Positions 37,039 to 48,500 of a stretch of DNA of 64,000 nucleotides are shown piece by piece; position 1 is the stretch's first letter, and each line of letters starts with the position of its first letter. The position numbers and the translations under genes were made by a program. Under the pieces are notes generated by a model that did not search any database, was not told the DNA's origin, and saw only the letters and a program-made list of their open reading frames with translations. The DNA is from Gordonia insulae (lineage in GTDB: Bacteria > Actinomycetota > Actinomycetes > Mycobacteriales > Mycobacteriaceae). The stretch covers positions 1,736,001-1,800,000 of the forward strand of contig NZ_CP033972.1 of NCBI RefSeq assembly GCF_003855095.1, in the 5' to 3' direction.

Positions 37039-37883
37039 TCGTCCTCGTCGCCGGGATCATGGTGGTCGAGGTTGACGGTCCCGTTGCGCCAGTAACCGTC
37101 GACCTTGATCCGGGACTTGGGGACCCCGAGTTCGCGTCGCAGGTGCCGGCGGATCGGCTTGAGGGTGTTGGCCTCTCCCGCGATCCACGCGAAGAACTCC
37201 CCGTCCGGGAAGTCGAAGTCGCGGATGGCCCGCTCGAGTAGTCGGCTGTTGCCGGCCTGGCCATCACCCCGATGCAGGTAGTGCACCAGCGCCCCCTCGC
37301 GCGGTGCGAGCGCGACCTCCTCGGTCGGGCCGGCCACCTCGATGAATGCGGCGATCCGCTTGCCATCGGGAAGTTCCTCGAACCACCGCCCGATGGCGGG
37401 CAGCGCCGTTTCGTCGGCGGCGAGCAGATACCAGTCGTAGCCGGTCGGGTAGATGTGCGAGCCGCGTGGACCGAGCATCCCCAGGCGGTCGCCGGGCGAT
37501 GCCGTGGCCGCCCATGAGCCACCGACGCCGTGGGTGTGCAGGACGAAGTCGACGACGACCTCCGCACGGTGCTCGTCGAACGCGCGGACGGTGTAGTCCC
37601 GGTAGATCGGGCGGGGACCGTCGATCGCCGGCCGGATTCCGTCCGGGCCGATTCCGGGCATGACGATCTCGTCGGTACCGGGTTGCGGGAAGAAGAGCTT
37701 CACGTGTTCGTCCGGAGCCATCGGCACGAAGTGGAAGCCCTCGGGATCGGTGCAGGAGAACGTCACCCGTTGCATCTGCGGGGTCAGCGTCTCCGACCGC
37801 ATCACCTCGATGTACCTCGGGGTGAGGCCGTACATGACCAGGTTGATGTCGGTGTCGTGAGGATCGAGCCGGGCTGTGCTCAT
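37035..37883 (-). CDS. Siderophore-interacting protein (FAD-dependent ferric-siderophore reductase)
   Basis: The 282-residue SIP-family flavoreductase has the FAD-binding motif RPIYRDYTVRAFD near residue 93. The NAD(P)H-binding half contains LLAADETALPAIGRWFEELP near 155 and WIAGEANTLKPIRRHLRRE near 235. It releases iron from imported siderophore by reduction in the cytosol. It is a separate gene here, whereas in mycobacterial IrtA the SIP domain is fused to an ABC half-transporter; the neighbouring half-transporters are encoded next to it. The ATG overlaps the exporter stop by four bases. Confidence 0.94.
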   Translation of the reverse strand: MSTARLDPHDTDINLVMYGLTPRYIEVMRSETLTPQMQRVTFSCTDPEGFHFVPMAPDEHVKLFFPQPGTDEIVMPGIGPDGIRPAIDGPRPIYRDYTVRAFDEHRAEVVVDFVLHTHGVGGSWAATASPGDRLGMLGPRGSHIYPTGYDWYLLAADETALPAIGRWFEELPDGKRIAAFIEVAGPTEEVALAPREGALVHYLHRGDGQAGNSRLLERAIRDFDFPDGEFFAWIAGEANTLKPIRRHLRRELGVPKSRIKVDGYWRNGTVNLDHHDPGDEDE

Positions 37884-39757
37884 CTCATCTCCCTCTCGTG
37901 GTTGACCTTCTGGTGGATGGATTTCTCGTCTGCGGGACTCTCGTCTGGGACTCGGACGTCGTCCCCGGACCGGTGTTCGTGCCAGAACCGCACGTATCGG
38001 TCACTGCGCGAGAGCAGTTCGTCGTGGGTTCCGACGTCGCCGACGGTACCGCCGTCGAGGAACACGATCTGATCGGCCGCCCGCACGGTCTGCAACCGAT
38101 GCGCGATGATCAGCCGCGTGCGCCCGTCACCGAGGTGTCGCAGAGCGTCTCGGACCGCTGCCTCGTTCTCCGGGTCGAGCGCCGACGTCGCCTCGTCGAG
38201 CAACACCACCGGCGCATCCTTGAGCAGTGCGCGTGCGATCGAGACGCGTTGTCGTTCCCCACCGGACAGCGCGGTCCCGCGATCGCCGACCGGGGTCTCC
38301 CAGCCGAACGGGAGGCGGTCGACGATCTCGTCGAGCCGGGCGAGACGGGCGATCCTCACGAGGTCGGCGTCGTCGGCGTCCGGGCGGCCCATGAGCACGT
38401 TGTCGCGGATGGTGCCGTCGAACAGGTACACGTCCTGGAAGACCACCGAGATCTGGGCCATCAGGTCCGCTGTACGCAGGTCACGGACATCGACGCCCCC
38501 GACCAGAACCTGCCCGGCGTCGACGTCGAAGAATCGCGCGGCCAACCGCACCAGAGTGGTCTTGCCGGAGCCGGACGGGCCGACCACCGCGCACACCCCA
38601 CCGGGCGGGATGCGCACCGACGCATCGTCTATCACGGCCGTATCCGCGTGGTACCGGAAGGTCACGTTCCGGAACTCGACGCTCGAATCGGTGATCGCCA
38701 CCGGGTTCACCGGCTCCGCGAGCGGCTCGGTGTGCAGGATGTCGCCGATCTCCTGCAGCGTCTGTTCGGATGCCCAGATCACGCTGCCGGTCCGTCCGAG
38801 CGCGGCCACGGCGTCGACGATCAGCGCGGCGAGCACGACGAGCCCGACCGCGACGGCGACGGTGATCTCGCCGAGACCCAGCCGCCACCAGGCGATTCCG
38901 AGTACTCCGCCGAGCAGTATTGCCGTTCCGACGGAGAACGCGGTGACGCCGATGATCGCACCGCGGAAGTAGGTGGAAGCCGCACTGCGCATCTGTTCCA
39001 GGGCCGCCCGCAACTCGGTGTTGGCGTCGCCGAGCCGACCGTGCGCGCGCAACACCGGCTGCTGCTGGGCGAATTCCAGTACCTGTGCGCCGATCTCCTG
39101 GGTCGCGGCGACAGTGCCGCGGTTGCCCGCCCGGAGCAGACGGGCCGCGAGCCGGTAGACGATGGCGAGCAGGACGAGCCCGACGGCGGCCACGGCGGCC
39201 GTCGGGAGGTCGACGACGGCGATCACCATCCAGAGTGCGGCCGCGGTGGCGATGGCGCGCACATTGATCGCGGCGATGGCGTTCAACAGCACCGCCAACG
39301 AGGTCGTCGCCTCGGTCAGCAACCGGTTCAACGCATCCTGCTGCGCGGGCGTGAACCAGCCGAGCGGCAAGGTCATGACGTGGTCGCCGACACGATGGTG
39401 CAGGGTGGCCACCACATCGGTGGTGACCGCGCGCTGTGTCCTCAGCGCCCGACGTTCCAGGGCGAGGGCGAGCGCCGCCGCCACCACGAACATCCCGGCC
39501 CACCACCAGGCCCGCGGAAAACGATCGGCGAACAGGTCGACGAGCAGCGGGACCAGCAGCGCGAAGCAGGCGGCTTCGAGAATCGCCGCGACCGCGATCC
39601 CCGTGAGCGCGCCGCGCAGGCGCCGGGTCGCATCCGCTCCGACGACGGGCAGGAGGGCACCGATCAGGCCGCCGGACCTCCTCCCATCTGTCGGCATCCC
39701 GCCTCCTGCCATCCCGCCTCTTGCCATCGCACCGTTTCTCATCGCACCGTTTCTCAT
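37880..39757 (-). CDS. Type-IV ABC half-transporter (IrtB-like), siderophore transport
   Basis: The protein has about 625 residues: six membrane helices (about 35-330), then an ATPase domain with GPSGSGKTT near residue 405, LSGGERQRVSIARALL and VVLLDEATSALDPEN. With the next protein it forms a heterodimer like IrtAB. In mycobacteria IrtAB imports carboxymycobactin; other such pairs export siderophores, so direction is open. I place the start at the ATG at 39757, overlapping the upstream stop by four bases. The N-terminus has several in-frame methionines (MRNGAMRNGAMARGGMAGG) created by a short tandem repeat, so the true start is uncertain within about 20 codons. Confidence 0.9.
   Translation of the reverse strand: MRNGAMRNGAMARGGMAGGGMPTDGRRSGGLIGALLPVVGADATRRLRGALTGIAVAAILEAACFALLVPLLVDLFADRFPRAWWWAGMFVVAAALALALERRALRTQRAVTTDVVATLHHRVGDHVMTLPLGWFTPAQQDALNRLLTEATTSLAVLLNAIAAINVRAIATAAALWMVIAVVDLPTAAVAAVGLVLLAIVYRLAARLLRAGNRGTVAATQEIGAQVLEFAQQQPVLRAHGRLGDANTELRAALEQMRSAASTYFRGAIIGVTAFSVGTAILLGGVLGIAWWRLGLGEITVAVAVGLVVLAALIVDAVAALGRTGSVIWASEQTLQEIGDILHTEPLAEPVNPVAITDSSVEFRNVTFRYHADTAVIDDASVRIPPGGVCAVVGPSGSGKTTLVRLAARFFDVDAGQVLVGGVDVRDLRTADLMAQISVVFQDVYLFDGTIRDNVLMGRPDADDADLVRIARLARLDEIVDRLPFGWETPVGDRGTALSGGERQRVSIARALLKDAPVVLLDEATSALDPENEAAVRDALRHLGDGRTRLIIAHRLQTVRAADQIVFLDGGTVGDVGTHDELLSRSDRYVRFWHEHRSGDDVRVPDESPADEKSIHQKVNHEREMR
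39725..39754. repeat. 15-bp tandem duplication at a start region (CATCGCACCGTTTCT twice)
   Basis: Two exact units, 39725-39739 and 39740-39754, lie at the junction of the two ABC half-transporter genes. Each supplies an ATG on the minus strand, giving alternative starts for the downstream gene. Confidence 0.85.
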
Positions 39758-41484
39758 CGCAGCGCCACCCGATCCGCACGCCACATCCGGGCGTACCGTC
39801 CACCGGCACGCACGAGGTCGTCGTGCGTACCGATCTCGGCGATCCGGCCGTCGTCGAGAACGACGATCTGATCGGCGCCGGCGATGGTACTGAGCCGATG
39901 CGCGATGGTCAGCACGGTTCGGCCGGCCATCAGCCGTGAGAGTGCCGCGCCGACAGCCGCTTCCGACTCAGGGTCGGCCGCCGACGTGGCCTCGTCGAGG
40001 ACGACGACGGGGGTGTCGGCGAGGATGGCCCGGGCGATGCACACGCGTTGCGCCTCGCCGCCGGACAGTTGGGCGTCGACACCGACCGTCGAGTCGTAAC
40101 CGCGCGGCAGCCGGGTGATCCGGTCGTCGATGTGCGCGGACCGAGCCGCCGCCCGCACATCGGCGATGTCGGCGTCGGGTCGCGCCAGGCGGATGTTGTC
40201 CGCGATCGACATGCGCAGGAGCGCCACGTCCTGGAAGACGAAGGCGACGACACGATAGAGATCCTGTGGCGCGATGTCGCGAACGTCGGTGCCGTTGAGC
40301 GTGATCGTCCCTCCATCGACGTCCCAGAACCGCGGGATCAGCCGGGCGAGGGTGGACTTCCCCGATCCGGATGCGCCGACCACCGCGGTTGTCGTCCCCG
40401 GCGCCAACGTGACGTCGATGTCGGTGAGAACAGGGGCGCCGGTCGTGTATCCGAATGCGACGCGGTCGAATCGGAGGGCCACCGGCCCCGGCTCGGGTGG
40501 CCGCGGCGTCTCGGGCGTGGGCAGCGGCGGTTCGGCGAGGAGTTCGTCGACGCCGCCCAGCACCATGGAACTCCGGCGCCACGTCATCAAAGCGGTGGGT
40601 ACCGCCCAGACCCCGCGCGAGACGATCCACGCCAGCAGCAGAAACGCCACCAGGTCGACCGGCGCGAGCAGGCCCGCCGACACGAGCGCCGTGCCGACGA
40701 GCACGACCAGCCCGATCACCGACATCCAGGACGCCAGTACGGCAGTCATGCGCCCCCGCCGCAACTGATCGTTCTCGCGGCGGATGTAGCTGTCGGCGTA
40801 GTCATCCGCGGCGACGCGGAACCGGTTGTTCTCCCGGTCGGCCAGACCGTAGACCTTGGCGACCGCGATCCCCTGGCTGAGTTCGGTGGTGCGGGCCGCC
40901 AGCGTCGTCCTGGCCTCCTCGTACCGGCGGTCCGCGGCGGACGTCGCGCCCATCCGCCGCCATTCCAGCGCCGACGCGATGGCGACCGGGACTGCGATCA
41001 CGAGCGCAAGCACCCACGACACCGTGAAGAGGTACACGAATGCGGCGGCGGTGACGGTGACGTAGCGCGTGAGGTTGGGCAGGGCCTCGCCCACCAATCC
41101 GGTCACCGTACCGACATCGGTGTTGACCGATGTGCGCAGACGGGTCACCGCGTTGCCACCGGTGAACCAGCCCAACGGGATTCGCGAGACATGGTCGACG
41201 ACCTCGCACCGCAGCCCGAGCTCGATGCGCCTGCTCGCGGCAAAGCTCAGGGCGTAGGAGATGGCGTGCACGACCGGTACGCCGAGCAGCAGGACCACGG
41301 CCACGACGACCGGCGTCCACGAGATCTCTCCCGTGTCCACCGGTCGACGTACCGAGTCGACGATCGCCACATACGCGCCGACGACCATCAGTGCGCACAC
41401 CGCCTGCAGCGCCATCGCGGTGCCCACCCGGAGGCGGGCCGGGCGGATGGTGCGTAGCAGTGACGCGGGTCCGATCTCAGTCAA
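39754..41484 (-). CDS. Type-IV ABC half-transporter (IrtA-like without SIP domain)
   Basis: This protein of about 576 residues has a six-helix membrane domain (about 20-310), Walker A GASGSGKST at 370-377, LSGGEAQRVCIARAIL and VVVLDEATSAADPES. It partners the following half-transporter. Start choice is difficult: a TTG at 41484, seven bases after the lipoprotein gene stop, gives a normal length, while the next upstream in-frame ATG would overlap that gene by 122 bases. The FAD/SIP domain present at the front of mycobacterial IrtA is missing and is instead encoded separately two genes downstream. Confidence 0.88.
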   Translation of the reverse strand: MTEIGPASLLRTIRPARLRVGTAMALQAVCALMVVGAYVAIVDSVRRPVDTGEISWTPVVVAVVLLLGVPVVHAISYALSFAASRRIELGLRCEVVDHVSRIPLGWFTGGNAVTRLRTSVNTDVGTVTGLVGEALPNLTRYVTVTAAAFVYLFTVSWVLALVIAVPVAIASALEWRRMGATSAADRRYEEARTTLAARTTELSQGIAVAKVYGLADRENNRFRVAADDYADSYIRRENDQLRRGRMTAVLASWMSVIGLVVLVGTALVSAGLLAPVDLVAFLLLAWIVSRGVWAVPTALMTWRRSSMVLGGVDELLAEPPLPTPETPRPPEPGPVALRFDRVAFGYTTGAPVLTDIDVTLAPGTTTAVVGASGSGKSTLARLIPRFWDVDGGTITLNGTDVRDIAPQDLYRVVAFVFQDVALLRMSIADNIRLARPDADIADVRAAARSAHIDDRITRLPRGYDSTVGVDAQLSGGEAQRVCIARAILADTPVVVLDEATSAADPESEAAVGAALSRLMAGRTVLTIAHRLSTIAGADQIVVLDDGRIAEIGTHDDLVRAGGRYARMWRADRVALR

Positions 41485-41491
41485 CGGTGCG

Positions 41492-42505
41492 TCAGTTCCC
41501 GTTGCTCGCCGCGGGGAGCTTGTCGAGTGCGGCCGACAGAGATCCGAGGCTCTTGATCGCACCGGCATAGGTCTCGGACGACGCGTAGGCGACCGGCACG
41601 ACGTTGCCCGCACGGACCGCCGGCAGGTTCTTCCACGCCTCCGAGTCGAAGACGGCCTGCATGCGCGGATACTTCAGCGAGCCATCCGGATTGACCTGGT
41701 ACACGATCACATCGGCATCCGCGAGATCGGACAGTCGCTCGATGGACACTATCTCCGACGTCTTCTTGGGGGTGCCGCCGGGGAAGGAGATCCCGATGTC
41801 GTTGGCGATGTTGGTGGTGAACGAGTCGTCGTACTCTCGCTGGTACGAATCGGCCTGCGTCGAGTTGAACACCGACAGGGCCGCGAACTTCTTGCCCGCG
41901 ACGGTGCCCTGGTACTTCTTCTTCAGGTCCGCGGCCAACTTCTCGTACTCGGCCTTCTGCCGGTCGAACTCGTCGGTCTTGCCTGCGGCGTCCGCCGCCT
42001 TCTCCCCGACCTCGCGCCATTCGGTGGGGGTCGACGGCCCCAGGCTCAAGGTGGGTGCGATCGCCTGGAGCTGCTCGTCACTGATGCCGGACTTGTAGGC
42101 CTTCTGCGGGAAGCCCGAGATGATCAGGTCGGGCTTCAGGGCCGCGATCTGCTCGTACGAGAGTTGGGTACCGCCACCGGCATTCGTCTTGGCCGTACCG
42201 GTGGACAGCGTCGCGACGTCCTGGTATCGGGTGATCGCGTCCTCGTCGACGATCGTGCTGGTGTCGTAGCCGCTCGTCGCACCGATGACCGGGGCGTCGG
42301 CGATGAACAGCGATGGGATGACGCGTGACAGCGCGACGATCCGCTGCGGCTGCGCCGGGATCTCGAAGCTCCCGTTGGCGGCCGCGAAGGTTCGGGTCGT
42401 CGCCGAACTGTCCGCACTGTCCGATGCACCGGATGAGCAGCCGGTGGCGACCAGCGCCGCCACGGCGACGCCGCTCGCCATCACCAGTCGAAGGTTTCGT
42501 CGCAT
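41492..42505 (-). CDS. Siderophore-binding lipoprotein (FepB/FhuD-like)
   Basis: The 337-residue periplasmic-binding protein has a lipoprotein signal: charged MRRNLR, hydrophobic helix, and LVATGC with Cys23 as the lipidation site. The mature part has two lobes, with QRIVALSRVIPSLFIADAP and YEQIAALKPDLIISGFP, typical of the FeCT/TroA class-III fold. It captures the ferric siderophore outside the membrane and hands it to the FecCD permeases. The ATG at 42505, with GAGGA before it, is preferred over a frame extension that lacks a signal. It lies 48 bases after the NRPS stop, the largest gap in the operon. Confidence 0.95.
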   Translation of the reverse strand: MRRNLRLVMASGVAVAALVATGCSSGASDSADSSATTRTFAAANGSFEIPAQPQRIVALSRVIPSLFIADAPVIGATSGYDTSTIVDEDAITRYQDVATLSTGTAKTNAGGGTQLSYEQIAALKPDLIISGFPQKAYKSGISDEQLQAIAPTLSLGPSTPTEWREVGEKAADAAGKTDEFDRQKAEYEKLAADLKKKYQGTVAGKKFAALSVFNSTQADSYQREYDDSFTTNIANDIGISFPGGTPKKTSEIVSIERLSDLADADVIVYQVNPDGSLKYPRMQAVFDSEAWKNLPAVRAGNVVPVAYASSETYAGAIKSLGSLSAALDKLPAASNGN

Positions 42506-42553
42506 TGTCCTCGGTTCTCCGTCTCTTTCTCGACGCCCGGGTCGGGCGAACAT

Positions 42554-45500
42554 CTACGTCTGTGACCGCGAATCCGGATGTCGGCTGCTGCGCCACAGGG
42601 TCTCCACCCGGGAGACCCAGCGGCTCACCGAGTCTGCGTCGAGGAGCCGCGCGTGCGGTATCGCGTGCTCACCGACGACGCGGATGTCGTCGAGGTGCGG
42701 ACCCCAGGCCTCGGCGATCGAGGGCATCTCGGCGGGCCGCCCGGTCGTCGAGCCGATCAGCACCGATGGCACGTCCACCGATCCGGCGGTGCCGTGTGAC
42801 AGCATCTGCTCGCAACGGGCGTACGCATCGAACATCGCACGAAGATCGTCGGCGTCCACCGAACCGTCGCCGACACCGGAGACGTTGCCGCCGAGCATCA
42901 GTCGTACGAGTTCCGCATGATCGGCGTTCTCGTCGGCACCGGTGGCCTGCCGCAGCCCCTGTTCGGTCAGCGCGATGGCCTCTGCGGTGGTCAGCGGACC
43001 GGGTGCGCGCCGTGGCACCGGGTACGCGTCGACCACGGTGAGCGAACCGACCACATGGCCGCGGCCGATCAACTCGCCGGCGAGCGCGAACGCCAGGTGG
43101 CCGCCGTAGGACCAGCCGAGCAGATCGACGCCGTCGGGACCGGCGAGCGTGCCGGCTTTCTCGAGGCTGTCGGCATAACGGGCGACCAGCTCACCGATGT
43201 CGGCATACGGGGGTTCCGAGTCGACCTGCGCGGGATCGCGCAGTGCCGTGAGCCCCCAGCCGTCGGGAAGGTGCGGCAACAGTGCCGCGTAGGGGATGAC
43301 GAGTCCGAAGCCCTCCGGGAGGCAGACCACCGTGCGGCCGGATCCGGCCTCGGCGAACTCCAGGATGAGCGGACTGGTCGCACCGACAGCGTCGGAGACC
43401 TCGGTCGGACCGACGTCGATCCGCTGGGCGATCTGCCGGATGGTCAACCCGGACAGCAGGTCCCGTACGCTGACCCGATCGCCACCGGGCAGCTCGGCGA
43501 GTCGTGACACGAGCCGCATGATCACCAGCGAATTGCCGCCGGCGTCGCGGACCGATGTGGTGACCGACACCGATTCCACGCCGAGCAGTTCCGTGACCAC
43601 CGCGCACACCTCCCGCTCGCCGTCGGTCGCCGGCGGCTCGTGATGCTCGTCGGCAACGGTGATCTCGGGAAGCGCGCGGGTGTCGACCTTGCCGTTCACG
43701 GTGAGCGGAATGGCATCGACGCCTGCGATTGCCACGGGAATCATGTAGTCCGGCAGGCGATCACGCAGGTACTCGCGCAGTTCGCATTCGTCGACACGTC
43801 GCAGATCGTCGGTGGACACGACGAAGGCGTGCAGTTGCGGCTGCCCGGTCCCGCCGGTCCGCGCGACCACCGCGGCGCGCGCCACGCTCGGATGTGTGGC
43901 CAGGGCGTCGGCGATCTCACCGGGTTCGATCCGATAGCCACGGATCTTCACCTGGTCGTCACCGCGACCCAGGTAGTCCAGCGCCCCGCTCGTCCGCCAC
44001 CGCACGAGATCACCGGTCCGGTACATGCGTTCCCCCGGTGTACCCCACGGGCAGGCGACGAACCGGTCCGCAGTCTTCTCGGACTGCCCCAGGTAGCCGC
44101 GCGCCATCCCGGCGCCGGCCAGGTAGAGCTCCCCCACGACGCCGGGCGGGACCGGTCGCAGCCCGCGGTCCAGGACGTAGGCCCGGGTGTTGGCGATGGG
44201 CCGGCCCAGCGTGGGATACGGCGTGTCGGCCAGGTCGGCACCGAGCGCATTGATGGTGTATTCCGTAGGGCCGTAGAGGTTGTAGGACTCGACGCCCGGT
44301 GCGTCACGCAGCTTCTGCCACAACGCCTCGGGCACGGCCTCACCGCCCAGGGAGACGAACACGACTCCCACGCCATCGGCGGCGGTCGACTTCCCGGCGG
44401 GTCGTTCCCGGTCCAGGAGTCCGTTCTCGACGAGTACGTCGATGTAGGACGGTGTCGCATCGAAACCGTCGACCGACGTCGCGTCGTAGTGACTCAGCAG
44501 TGCCGGCGGCTCCTTGCGCATCTCCTCGTCGATGATGTGCACGTGGTGTCCGGTGAGCAGCCAGAACAGCTGCTCCCACGACGCGTCGAAGGAGAACGAG
44601 GTGGTGTGCGCGATGGCGAGCCGTCGCCCCTCTTGATGGGCGACGACGCGATCGAAGATCTTCTCCTGGTGATTGACGTACATGTTGGTCAGGCCGCGGT
44701 AGCCCACCGCGACCCCCTTCGGACGCCCCGTCGAGCCTGACGTGAAGATGACGTACGCGAGGTTGTCGGGATGCACGCGGCCGCGTTCGCCCGGCCCGAG
44801 GGTTCCGCCGTCCCGGGTCGCCAGTTCACCGCGGACCGCGTCATCGTCGAGCAGCACCGACCCGACCTCGACGCCGTCGATCAGCCGAGTCAGTGTGGAG
44901 GTGGTGACCACCACGGTGGGCGCGGCGACCCCGATCATGTACTCGATGCGGTCCACCGGATGGTCGGGGTCGATGGGGACATACGCCCCGCCTGCGGCGA
45001 ATACCGCGAACATCGACACGACCATGCGTTCGTCGCGCGGCAGCAGCAGGGCCACGCGGCTCTCGACGCCGACTCCGCGGGACCGGAGCAGACGCGCCAA
45101 TCTGTTGACCTGCGAATGCAGTTCGGCAAACGACATCCGGACGTCTCCGGCGATGACGGCCGTCGCATCCGGGGTGCGCGCCGCTTGCTCGTCGAAGAGG
45201 TCCGCGACGGTCCGGGTCGATTCGTCACGCGCCGTGTCGTTCCAGTCGGTGACGACGCGGCGCGTCTCGTCCGGGGTGATGACGTCGAGACCGCCGACGG
45301 TCGTCATCCGGTCGGTGGCCATCGCGTCCAGCACGGCGACGAAACGGTCGGTGAGCGTGACGATCTCGGCGTCGTCGAACAGGTCGCCCCGATACGCGCA
45401 GCGCAGGTGGATGGTGTCACCGGGATGGGCGGCGAACGACACCGGATAGTGCGTCGAGTCGTCGAGCACGGTGTCCGTCACCCGGATGTCCGCGCCGTCG

Positions 45501-48500
45501 GGTCCGTAACGGCGATCGGTGTCGGTCGCAGGGTGGTTCTGGGTGATGAACAGCGTGTCGAACAGTTGATGCAGCCCGGTGTCGCGGGTGATGTCGACGA
45601 GGCTCAGGTACGGGGCGTCGACCACATCGATCTGTGCCCGGTGCTGCCGCGTGAGCAGCGTGTCGACGTCCTCCCACGGGTCCACCACAACCCGGACCGG
45701 GACGGTGTTGAACAGCAGGCCGACGATGTTCTCGGAACCGGGCAGTTCCGGGGGACGTCCGGACACGGTCGTTCCGAAGGCCACGTCCGACGAGCCGGTC
45801 AGGCGTGCCAGGGTGACCCCCCAGGCCGACTGCAGGACGGTGCTGACGGTGGTGCCGGTGGACCGGGCGAGCGATCGCACGCGATCGGTGAGATCTCGCG
45901 ACAGGTCGCGGTGGTGGTCACGTGCTGCGCTCGGATCGGCATCGCGACCCACCGCATCGGGCCGGAGCAACGACGGCTCGGCGAATCCGGACAGGTACCG
46001 CCCCCAGGCCGAGCGGGCGCCCTCGACGTCCTGCGTGGCGAGCCATGCGCAATAGTCACGGTACGGCGTGGGTGCGGGGAGAGTCGCGCCTGACGGGTCG
46101 TCATAGAGGGCGAGCAGCTCACCGAGTACCAACTGGTAGGACCAGCCGTCGATCAGGATGTGTTCGAAGGTGATCGCCAGAAGCCAGCTGTCCCGGTCGA
46201 GCTCGATCACCAGGAAGCGGATGAGTGGCGGCTGCGCTGCGGAGAACGGCCGGGCGCGTTCGTCGCGCAGGAGGTCGACGGCCGCCGGCTCGTCCGCCGC
46301 CACCTGTACCCGCATCGGTACGGGCGTTGCGCGGGGCACCACCTGCAGACTGCGGTCGCCGGTGGTGACGAATCCGGCGCGCAGGTTGGGATGTCGGCTC
46401 AGCAGTTCGGACACCGCGGCCCGCAAACGCTCGATGTCGGGCGTGCCGCGAAGGGTCAGCCGTGCCTGCGACGCGTAGAGGTCGGGCACGCCTTGCTCGG
46501 CGGCCATCCGCAGGTGGAACAACAGCCCTTCCTGCAGGGGGGACACCGGCAGGACGTCCTCGAGAGGCCCGAAGAGTTCGGTACACGTGCGGGCCTGCGC
46601 CGGCGGCAGCGTGACGAGGGGCGTGATCTCGTTGGACTGCAATGCATTACGCGCACCTAGGTCGACGAGGGCACGCAGATCGTCAGCGGGCCCGACGCCG
46701 AGTTCCGCGACCGTCTGCGTCATGGCCGGCAGGTCGATGCTCCCGGCGGCGCCACCTCCGACACCGATCGCGGTCAGGCGGATCATCCGACGACCATCCG
46801 TCTCGTCGCCGACATGGGCGGTCACCACGAGGCCGTATCGACCCAGTTCCGCGGGCGCGTCAGCGATCTCGACCTCGGAGTCGAACACCTGCAGCAGGAT
46901 GTCGGCGTCCGGGGCGTCGTCGAACATGTCGCGGGTGTGCACGTTCTCGTGCCGCAGCAGCTGATAGACCTTCGCCTGTTCCGCGGGGACGCGGACGCCG
47001 GCAACCGAGTGGTACGCCGCACCCGGCTCGTCGAGCAGTACGTCGGTCGCCAACGCCACCGGGTGTCGGTGCACCACACGGCCGGGCGTGCACGCGATGT
47101 CGGCGTCGCGGGCAGAGGTCTCCAGGTCGACCACCACGGTGTCGGCGTCGCTCGATGCCACACGGGCGCCGAGCATCACGGCCAGTGCAGTGAGCACCGT
47201 GTCCGCGGTGTCGCGGCCGGTCACCGGGGCCGCGGCCGCGGCCGCGCGCCGGACGACGTCGGTGGCGTGCACCGGCTCGGCCTGCCCGACCGCCTGATCC
47301 TCCGTGAGTCGGAAGACGTCTGCGTCGACGTTGTCCTCGACGAAGTCGACCCAGAATTCGTTGTCCAGCAGCTCGTCGTCGGCGGCGATGTCCGACCACC
47401 GACGTCGGACCACGCCGGGATCGGGTAGCACCGGCATCTCCGGCCGGGACACATCCGCGGTGAGGTCGTGCGCCAGCGTCATGAGCATGCGGGCGGTGGT
47501 GTCGACCATCACGGGGTCGCCGTAGCGCATGCACAGGCGCCCCGCGGTGACATGACCCGTGTCGTCGATGTGACAGCCCACACCGACCCGCGACGGCCAC
47601 GGGTGCGTGACACCGTCGGAGGTGTACCGCACCGCGGAGAATCCGCCGGCGACGGCCATCGCTCGTTCGGCCTGCACCGGACACAGCGGGTCGGGCGTGA
47701 CCCCGTTCCCGGTTGCGTCCGATCCGCCGAAGATGATCGGCGCGCACGCGAGATAGGCGCGCCGCAGCGCCCACACCGGGACCGGGTCGCCGATGGGCAG
47801 GTCGATCTCACCCACGTTCGGCGACAGGTCGGCGCCGGCTTCCCGGTCCGCCTCGGCGACGGTGTCGACGGGATCGGGGGTGGCGGTCACCGCCGCAGCG
47901 GACAGCCGGGTGAGTTCGTCGACGGGCAGCGACTCGTCGGTGGCGATGGCCACCGCGACCGCGGCAACGGTCTCCATGATCCCGTCGATGGTCTCGACGT
48001 CGAACAGTTCGCGGGCGTAGTCGACACCGACGACCCAGGTCCCCTCAGATGTCTCCTCGACACCGAAGACGAGCTCGAACTTGGCCGCGTCGGAATCCGG
48101 CGACAGCCCGATCCGGTCGTACATCTCGGCCCGCTCGACGTGGCGCAGGGTGTCGCCGCCGAGGTCGAACTCGCGCGGCATCGCGCCGTCGCGGTAGGCG
48201 ACCATCACCTGGAAGAGTGGCGATCTCGCCCCCGCACCCGCCGCCTCGGGGCGCTGGTCGCGCATGGCATCGACGACGAGCTGGAACGGGGCCGTCCGAT
48301 GCGCGACCGCGGACAGATTATCGTCGCGGACACGGGCGAGCGCGCCGATCACGTCGGTGTCGCCGGACAGGTCGACCGTGAAGACGACCGTGTTGACGAA
48401 GAACCCGACGACGCCGGCCAGCCGTTCGTCATCTCGCAGGGTCACCGGACTGCCGAACCTGACCTTCTCGCCGGCGCCGTACGCCCGCAACGCGATCGCG

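Noticed and set aside
37898..39871. 657-codon plus-strand frame opposite the ABC half-transporter
   Set aside because: Low-complexity Asp/Gly/Arg translation. The opposite strand encodes an unmistakable ABC protein.
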